NCBI GenBank assembly: GCA_964454745.1
Contig: CAYVUI010000057.1
Coordinates: 1-29,108 of the forward strand
Origin: CAYVUI01 sp964454745
Lineage (GTDB): Bacteria; Planctomycetota; Phycisphaerae; Sedimentisphaerales; Anaerohalosphaeraceae
Direction of reading: 5' to 3'
Length of the DNA: 29,108 nucleotides
The translations under genes and the position numbers were made by a program. The notes beneath the pieces are model-generated. The model searched no databases, was not told the DNA's origin, and was given only the letters and a program-made list of their open reading frames with translations. Positions 24,703 through 29,108 of the stretch are shown here, in pieces (the first letter of the stretch is position 1; the number at the start of each line of letters is the position of its first letter).

Positions 24703-25710
24703 TTACTGTTTAGTCCGCTGGAGCAGCACCGCCGCGATAATGATTGCACCGGTCAGCATCAGCCGCATATCCTCACCGACAGCGTTGATACTCAGAATTT
24801 TTTCAAGGTATCCAATCGTAAGAATGCCCATAAGCGTCAGCCAGATCCCTCCCCTGCCGCCCTGGAGGCTGGTCCCGCCGATCACAACCATCGCGATAGC
24901 GGAAAGCTCATAGGCAACGCCTGCTTCCGGGTCGCCCTGCTGTTCCTGGCAAGCCTGGCAGACCCCTGCGATTGCACACAAAAGCCCGCTCATGCCGTAG
25001 GCAAGAATTTTCACACGACTGACGGGTACACCGGAGAGCCGCGAAGCTTCCTCATTGCCTCCTATTGCATACAAATACCGGCCCGGCCGAAGCTTACGCA
25101 AAAGCACCCAGCACAGAACCAGGCACACCAGGAAAATAACCGTCACGACGGAAATATTGCCGCCGAGGATTCGCGAGTCAATCCATTTAAAAAAGTCCGG
25201 CACGGGTACATACTGGTAGCTTCCATCAGGCTGCTGGACGGCGGTGGAAATCTTCTGTCCGCCGGAGACCCACTTGGCCATTCCCCGGGCAAAGACCATC
25301 ATCGCCAGGGTCGCAATAAACGGCTGAATTTTAAATTTGGAAATAAACCAACCGGAGGTCATGCCGCACAAGATTCCAATCAAGGCACAAATCAGAACGG
25401 CCAACAGGGCCGGCACCCCCTTATGGATCGTAAATAGTGAAAAACACACCGCATTGAGGGCCAGGATGCTTCCAACGGAAAGATCGATCCCCCCGGTGAT
25501 AATAACCAGCGTCATACCGCAGGCAAGCAGGCCATAGACGGAAACCGAACGGAGCATATCGCGGTGGGTACCCCATTTATAGAATGCCCCGTCGGCACTA
25601 AAGATCAGACCGAGGATAAAAACCACGACCAGGGCCGCCAGTGCACGGGTCACCGGGGACTGAAAGACACGGTCTTTCGTGGAAAGTGATTGAATTGTTT
25701 GTTTGCTCAT
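24703..25710 (-). CDS. Sugar ABC transporter permease (RbsC-like)
   Basis: A 335-residue multi-pass inner-membrane protein of the ribose-type permease family (BPD_transp_2). Hydrophobic segments run throughout, with the family stretch LLACGMTLVIITGGIDLSVGSILAL near the N-terminus, IQPFIATLAMMVFARGMA, the cytoplasmic loop AIGGNEEASRLSGVPVSRVKI that contacts the ATPase, and AIAMVVIGGTSLQGGRGG. Its ATG overlaps the ATPase stop by 4 bp. The binding-protein gene follows after about 30 bp. A complete length and the intact coupling loop suggest a working transporter. Confidence 0.92.
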   Translation of the reverse strand: MSKQTIQSLSTKDRVFQSPVTRALAALVVVFILGLIFSADGAFYKWGTHRDMLRSVSVYGLLACGMTLVIITGGIDLSVGSILALNAVCFSLFTIHKGVPALLAVLICALIGILCGMTSGWFISKFKIQPFIATLAMMVFARGMAKWVSGGQKISTAVQQPDGSYQYVPVPDFFKWIDSRILGGNISVVTVIFLVCLVLCWVLLRKLRPGRYLYAIGGNEEASRLSGVPVSRVKILAYGMSGLLCAIAGVCQACQEQQGDPEAGVAYELSAIAMVVIGGTSLQGGRGGIWLTLMGILTIGYLEKILSINAVGEDMRLMLTGAIIIAAVLLQRTKQ

Positions 25711-27266
25711 GTAACAGTTTCTCCCATAGCGGCTGCGAGAATTTTTTCCTGTGTTGCGTCTTCGATATACATCTGTGCTGTGGCCGATCCACGGTGCATG
25801 ACAAGAATTCGGTCGCTCATGGCGAGCAGTTCCGGCATTTCAGACGTGATTAGTACGATCGCAATCCCCTCGCTGGTCCACTGGTTCATCAGTTCATAGA
25901 TATCATGCTTCGCGCCGACATCGACACCGCGGGTGGGCTCATCGAGCAGCAAAATCTTCGGTCCCGTCTGTATCCACTTTGAGATAACGACCTTCTGCTG
26001 GTTTCCGCCGGAGAGGGACGTAACCAAGTGGTCCAGCGACGGGGCCTTTAGTCCAAGAGCAGCAGCAATCTGCGTGGTTTGTTTTCGCTCCTTGCCCGGA
26101 TGCATCCATCCGCGCGGTGAGAAAGTTTTCAAACTGGCCAGGGTGGTATTCTCGATAATGTTCATTGAGAGAACCAGCCCGGATGTCTTGCGGTCATTGG
26201 TCAGTAATGCCATACCGGATTCAATGGCCTTAGCACAATTACCCGGAATAAAAGGCGCAGCGTCAACCTCAACGCTCCCTGTTACCGAAGTGCCGTACGT
26301 ACCAAACAGGCCGTTTAGCAGTTCACTCGCCCCGGAGCCCTGAAGCCCCGCCAGTCCTAAAATCTCGCCGGCACGAATCTCAAAAGATATATTTTTTACT
26401 GCGGGGTACGGCTTTCCGGCTTGATCGGGTACGGTAAAATCACTGACTTTAAGCCGTATCTTACCGGCCTGCGGTTTGCGCCGCGGCAGTTGTTCACAAA
26501 TCTGCCTCCCGATCATCCACTCGACAAGCCGGTCTTTTTCCAGGTTCTCAGCCGTGTCAGTGCCAATGTACTTCCCATCCCGCAGAACAGTAATGCTGTC
26601 AGCAATTCGGTAAATCTCCTCCATTTTGTGAGAGATATAAATGATGCCGCACCCGCGCGCCTTGAGTTGGTCGATAATGCCAAAAAGCCGTTCCACCTCC
26701 GGGTCAGTCAGGGCGCTGGTCGGCTCATCCATGACGATAATCCGTGCATCAAAGGCGAGGGCTTTGCAGATTTCGATCATCTGCTGAATACCAATGGGGT
26801 ACTGCTCGACGGGCTGATCGGGATCAACATCCAGGCCCATATCCGCAAGAAGCCGGCCGGCCTGTTGGTTCATTTCGCTCCTGGAGAGAAACGCAAAGCG
26901 GCTTTTTTCACGCCCCAGGAAGATATTCTCGGCGATGGTCATGGGGCCAACCAGCGATAACTCCTGGTGAATCACGGAGATGCCGCAACTCGCTGCCTCC
27001 TGTACACCCTGGAAGCGGCGTTTTTGACCCTGGATAAAGATGCCCCCCTCGTAATCGGTATGAACACCCGCAAGGATCTTGATCAGTGTACTCTTACCCG
27101 CCCCGTTCTCGCCCGCAAGGATATGCACCTGGCCGGGTTCAAGGATGAAATGGACATCATCCAGAACGGTAACACCGGAAAAAGCTTTGCAAATTCCCTC
27201 CATGGACAGCAGGGTTTCGGCTTTTTTCGAGCCACTTTGAACAGAATTTTCCGCGGCAACAACCAT
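25707..27266 (-). CDS. Sugar ABC transporter ATPase, duplicated domains (RbsA-like)
   Basis: About 519 residues from ATG 27266 (AAAGGTG upstream); the frame is open further upstream but that part overlaps the promoter. Two ATP-binding domains: the first has Walker A GENGAGKST (Lys58), signature region YPIGIQQMIEICKAL and Walker B IIVMDEPTSAL; the second has a non-canonical Walker A (GLQGSGASEL), signature SLSGGNQQKVVISKW and Walker B ILLLDEPTRGVD. This asymmetry is normal in RbsA/MglA/XylG-type proteins. It drives uptake through the permease whose gene overlaps it. It is the first gene of the operon and carries the regulated promoter. Confidence 0.92.
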   Translation of the reverse strand: MVVAAENSVQSGSKKAETLLSMEGICKAFSGVTVLDDVHFILEPGQVHILAGENGAGKSTLIKILAGVHTDYEGGIFIQGQKRRFQGVQEAASCGISVIHQELSLVGPMTIAENIFLGREKSRFAFLSRSEMNQQAGRLLADMGLDVDPDQPVEQYPIGIQQMIEICKALAFDARIIVMDEPTSALTDPEVERLFGIIDQLKARGCGIIYISHKMEEIYRIADSITVLRDGKYIGTDTAENLEKDRLVEWMIGRQICEQLPRRKPQAGKIRLKVSDFTVPDQAGKPYPAVKNISFEIRAGEILGLAGLQGSGASELLNGLFGTYGTSVTGSVEVDAAPFIPGNCAKAIESGMALLTNDRKTSGLVLSMNIIENTTLASLKTFSPRGWMHPGKERKQTTQIAAALGLKAPSLDHLVTSLSGGNQQKVVISKWIQTGPKILLLDEPTRGVDVGAKHDIYELMNQWTSEGIAIVLITSEMPELLAMSDRILVMHRGSATAQMYIEDATQEKILAAAMGETVT

Positions 27267-27305
27267 GAAAGTAACACCTTTTTGAAAGATTCCATTACGA
27301 ATATG

Positions 27306-27333
27306 ATTGTACACGATTGAATAAATATGTAAA
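27306..27333 (-). promoter_or_regulatory. Probable promoter of the sugar ABC operon
   Basis: On the minus strand, -35 TTTACA (27333-27328) and -10 TACAAT (27311-27306) are separated by 16 bp. Each matches the sigma-70 consensus at five of six bases. Transcription would start near 27299, about 33 bp before the preferred ATG of the ATPase gene. Confidence 0.65.
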
Positions 27334-27337
27334 CATA
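27326..27337. promoter_or_regulatory. Palindrome over the -35 box, candidate repressor operator
   Basis: TATGT-AA-ACATA is a perfect 12-bp palindrome covering the -35 hexamer of the sugar operon promoter. A protein bound here would compete with RNA polymerase. It shares the GTTTACAT core with the palindrome at 27427-27440. No regulator gene is next to it, so the binding protein is unknown. Confidence 0.5.
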
Positions 27338-27426
27338 AAAGCCTGCAAATTACATGTTTATAGCTCTCATGCAACATCCTTTAAGAGGGCTTTAAAGCCG
27401 GTTTTTCCGACAAATACATGCCTGTT

Positions 27427-27440
27427 TGTTTACATAAACA
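27427..27440. promoter_or_regulatory. Second palindrome TGTTTA-CA-TAAACA upstream of the sugar operon
   Basis: Perfect 6-bp arms (TGTTTA / TAAACA) around CA, centred about 102 bp upstream of the centre of the -35 palindrome and sharing the GTTTACAT core. A related TTACATGTTTA lies at 27350-27360. The spacing would allow looping between sites. The 27267-27561 space otherwise shows no gene. Confidence 0.45.
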
Positions 27441-27561
27441 GCGGTTGGCCCGCACATGAAAAGACCAAATTCATTGACTGAAAAACGCTCGATTATGGAT
27501 ATATTTGACTTAAATAGTAGTGTAATGTATACTTAGGGTATGCATTGTAAGGTTTTTCATT

Positions 27562-27939
27562 GTGGATGTTGAAAAGCAGGTATCCTATTGGCGTCAGACA
27601 TCACGCAAAGACCTTGTGGCTGCGAAGCAGTTGATTAGCAAAGGCAAGGTTCTCTACGGTCTGTTTATGGCCCATTCTGCGCTCGAAAAGATGCTCAAAG
27701 CGGATTTTTGCCGGTTTACGGAGCGACTGGCCCCGCGCGTGCACAACCTCGAGCGGCTGGGGCAATTTTGTGAACTCCAGGTTCCCGAGTCCATGCGAGG
27801 ATTTTTAGGGGAAATGGATGCGTTTGACGCGGACGGCGAGGGATCAAAGCTGAATGAAGAGGATATCTCCCGCGAGGACAGCCAGCAATTTCTCCGCCGC
27901 ACGGAGGAATTTTTGAACTGGCTGGGGGAACAGTTTTAA
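27562..27939 (+). CDS. Stand-alone HEPN-domain protein
   Basis: A 125-residue all-helical protein starting at GTG 27562 (AAGG 9 bp upstream). The pattern WRQTSRKDLVAAKQLI, YGLFMAHSALEKMLKA, RVHNLERLGQF and QFLRRTEEFLNWL matches HEPN family PF05168. The R-x5-H segment RLAPRVH (Arg55, His61) is of the type used by HEPN ribonucleases, although in this subfamily the His is often simply conserved. HEPN proteins usually pair with a small nucleotidyltransferase (MNT), as toxin and antitoxin; no such gene is adjacent. It is followed after 115 bp by an AT-rich metallophosphoesterase. The biochemical role is uncertain. Confidence 0.75.
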   Translation: MDVEKQVSYWRQTSRKDLVAAKQLISKGKVLYGLFMAHSALEKMLKADFCRFTERLAPRVHNLERLGQFCELQVPESMRGFLGEMDAFDADGEGSKLNEEDISREDSQQFLRRTEEFLNWLGEQF

Positions 27940-28054
27940 GTGAGAATCTTGACGGGTAATTGCTTTGGGGATATAGTAGGGATTGTTTTCAAAATAGTTT
28001 AATTAAGTTTCATGCCTGATTATTTGTTTAGTATTTGATTTCCAAGGAGTTCGT

Positions 28055-29059
28055 ATGAAATTTATCCCAACAAGATTTTTAGCACTTTCAGACATCCATA
28101 ATAACATAAGAGCCGTCAAGAAATTGAGAAGCCAGGAAAAGAATGATTATGATGCAATACTTGTAGCCGGAGATATGGGTAGCGAAACTATAGAAGAATT
28201 TTTCAAAATAATGCTTTCATTTAAATGTCCAATATATTATGCACTTGGCAATTGGGACAATAGAATCGATTATAACAAAAAGTTTAGTGATTCAATTTCT
28301 CATGTCCATCATCATCTTTTTCCACAGAATGGATACTTAATTAGCGGAGTTAGTGGTTGCCAAATCCATTGGGGCAAGAATCCGATTGCATTGGAAGTCT
28401 ATTCAAAAATAAATAATATATTTAAGAACACTCTTGACGAAATCGACACAATAAAAAAGGAACTTAATATTTATAATAACAATTTAGATAAAGAATATGA
28501 TCAAAAAATTGAAGAAGTCAACTCTACCGCAAAAGATAGAAGAAAAAAAGAGTATAAGAATAAGATAAAACGCCTACTAAATCAAAAAAAGAAGAAAAGA
28601 GAAAAAGCTCACAAGCTATTGCATAAGCTATGGAATTCTAAAGATTACAAAAGCTATTGTGAGAAAATGATAAAAGCAAGGAAAGATATAGCGTCCTTAA
28701 ATATTTCTCAATCAAAAAACATTTTTACCAATAATAAAGTTGACTATTCAAAATTAATATTTCTATGTCATGAAAGATATTACAAACTAAACGATGTATT
28801 TGGTCAACCAATTCTGCTTCACATAAATGGACATAGACATACCTATAAACATAACTTTTACAAAGGTACGAACTATTTAAACACTTCAGCTTTAGACAAC
28901 ACAATATCTGTAATTCCCCAAGATATGTTCAAAATCAAAGATGACCCTGAATATGCTTGGGAAATACTAGATAATTCATTAATGGTAAATAATGGATGTT
29001 ATTCTGTAATTTCATTTGTGGACGAAATTATTGATGTATGCCAAAAACATTTAATTTAG
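28055..29059 (+). CDS. Metallophosphoesterase with Lys-rich coiled-coil insertion, AT-rich
   Basis: A 334-residue calcineurin-like phosphoesterase with AAGGAG 5 bp before the ATG. Metal-binding motifs in order: SDIHNN (Asp13, His15), AGDMGS (Asp40), LGNWDN (Asn66), CHERY (His about 239) and GHRHTYKH (about 260). Between the third and fourth motifs, residues about 120-216 form a highly charged Lys/Glu-rich helical insertion (KRLLNQKKKKREKAHKLL and around) that looks like a coiled coil and is not part of the normal fold. The gene is strikingly AT-rich (about 30% GC by eye), with A/T-ending codons, unlike every other gene here, which suggests recent transfer. Substrate unknown; members act on nucleotides, nucleic acids or phosphoproteins. 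The insertion may bind nucleic acid or mediate oligomerisation. Confidence 0.8.
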   Translation: MKFIPTRFLALSDIHNNIRAVKKLRSQEKNDYDAILVAGDMGSETIEEFFKIMLSFKCPIYYALGNWDNRIDYNKKFSDSISHVHHHLFPQNGYLISGVSGCQIHWGKNPIALEVYSKINNIFKNTLDEIDTIKKELNIYNNNLDKEYDQKIEEVNSTAKDRRKKEYKNKIKRLLNQKKKKREKAHKLLHKLWNSKDYKSYCEKMIKARKDIASLNISQSKNIFTNNKVDYSKLIFLCHERYYKLNDVFGQPILLHINGHRHTYKHNFYKGTNYLNTSALDNTISVIPQDMFKIKDDPEYAWEILDNSLMVNNGCYSVISFVDEIIDVCQKHLI

Positions 29060-29108
29060 GGCTTGCTGAATAATTTGGAAGTTCTTTTTTTACAATGGGA
29101 TGGGGTTG
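29060..29108 (+). other. Window end, possible mobile-element edge
   Basis: Directly after the phosphoesterase stop comes GGGCTTGCTGAATAA, then a T-run. It resembles the inverted-repeat ends of some insertion sequences, but only one end is in view, so this is a weak hint. Confidence 0.2.

Noticed and set aside
23674..25437. 587-codon open frame on the plus strand opposite the sugar transporter genes
   Set aside because: It lies antisense to clear binding-protein and permease genes; its product has no domain-like pattern and is rich in His/Arg/Asn as expected for a mirror frame.
25707..27266. Second ATPase domain broken because its Walker A lacks the GKS/T pattern
   Set aside because: RbsA/MglA-type proteins normally have this degenerate second Walker A.
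28055..29059. Metallophosphoesterase inactive because GNHD reads GNWD
   Set aside because: A non-His residue at this point (GNCD, GNWD) is common in active subfamilies; the metal ligands are all present.

Overview
The window looks like a chromosome segment from a planctomycete, most likely class Phycisphaerae (Sedimentisphaerales-like). This is inferred from gene content: a PEP-CTERM protein, a prepilin-like protein with an H-X9-DG C-terminus, secreted proteins ending in dockerin-type calcium loops, and moderately GC-rich genes. No rRNA, tRNA, CRISPR array or complete insertion sequence was found.

Layout. (1) 1-6.6 kb, plus strand: envelope and secreted proteins. These are the end of a PEP-CTERM protein, a prepilin/H-X9-DG protein, a secreted endonuclease/exonuclease/phosphatase-fold enzyme with a dockerin tail, and a multi-module dockerin protein; the last two are 34 bp apart and the region closes with a strong terminator. 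(2) 6.7-9.1 kb: an orphan membrane-anchored solute-binding protein and a nucleoside 2-deoxyribosyltransferase-like protein. (3) 9.16-10.3 kb: a mobile-mystery-protein A/B pair (HTH plus Fic) behind three regularly spaced palindromes that look like its own operators. (4) 10.4-11.6 kb: a TrmO-like protein and a divergent HAD hydrolase.

(5) 11.6-23.4 kb, minus strand: one compact operon read from 23.4 kb downward. Its order is receiver-PP2C phosphatase, HATPase anti-sigma-type kinase, STAS antagonist, hybrid CheA with two CheW-like domains and a receiver, two methyl-accepting proteins, CheW, CheB and CheR. There is no separate CheY, CheZ, CheC or CheD and no flagellar gene. The first three genes form a complete RsbU/RsbW/RsbV-like partner-switching set whose phosphatase carries the receiver. 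The simplest model is a chemosensory array whose output is partner switching, and so perhaps transcription or another non-motility output. A run of Ns removes the phospho-acceptor region of that key receiver.

(6) 23.6-27.4 kb, minus strand: a ribose-type sugar ABC transporter (ATPase, permease, lipoprotein binding protein) with a terminator, a good promoter, and a palindrome over the promoter's -35 box. (7) 27.5-29.1 kb, plus strand: a stand-alone HEPN protein, then a strikingly AT-rich metallophosphoesterase with a lysine-rich coiled-coil insertion, probably acquired by transfer.

The most interesting items are the chemosensory/partner-switching operon, the triple palindrome in front of the Fic module, the coiled-coil metallophosphoesterase, and the dockerin-tagged secreted nuclease-fold enzyme. 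All functions are inferred from motifs read by eye; no database search was run.
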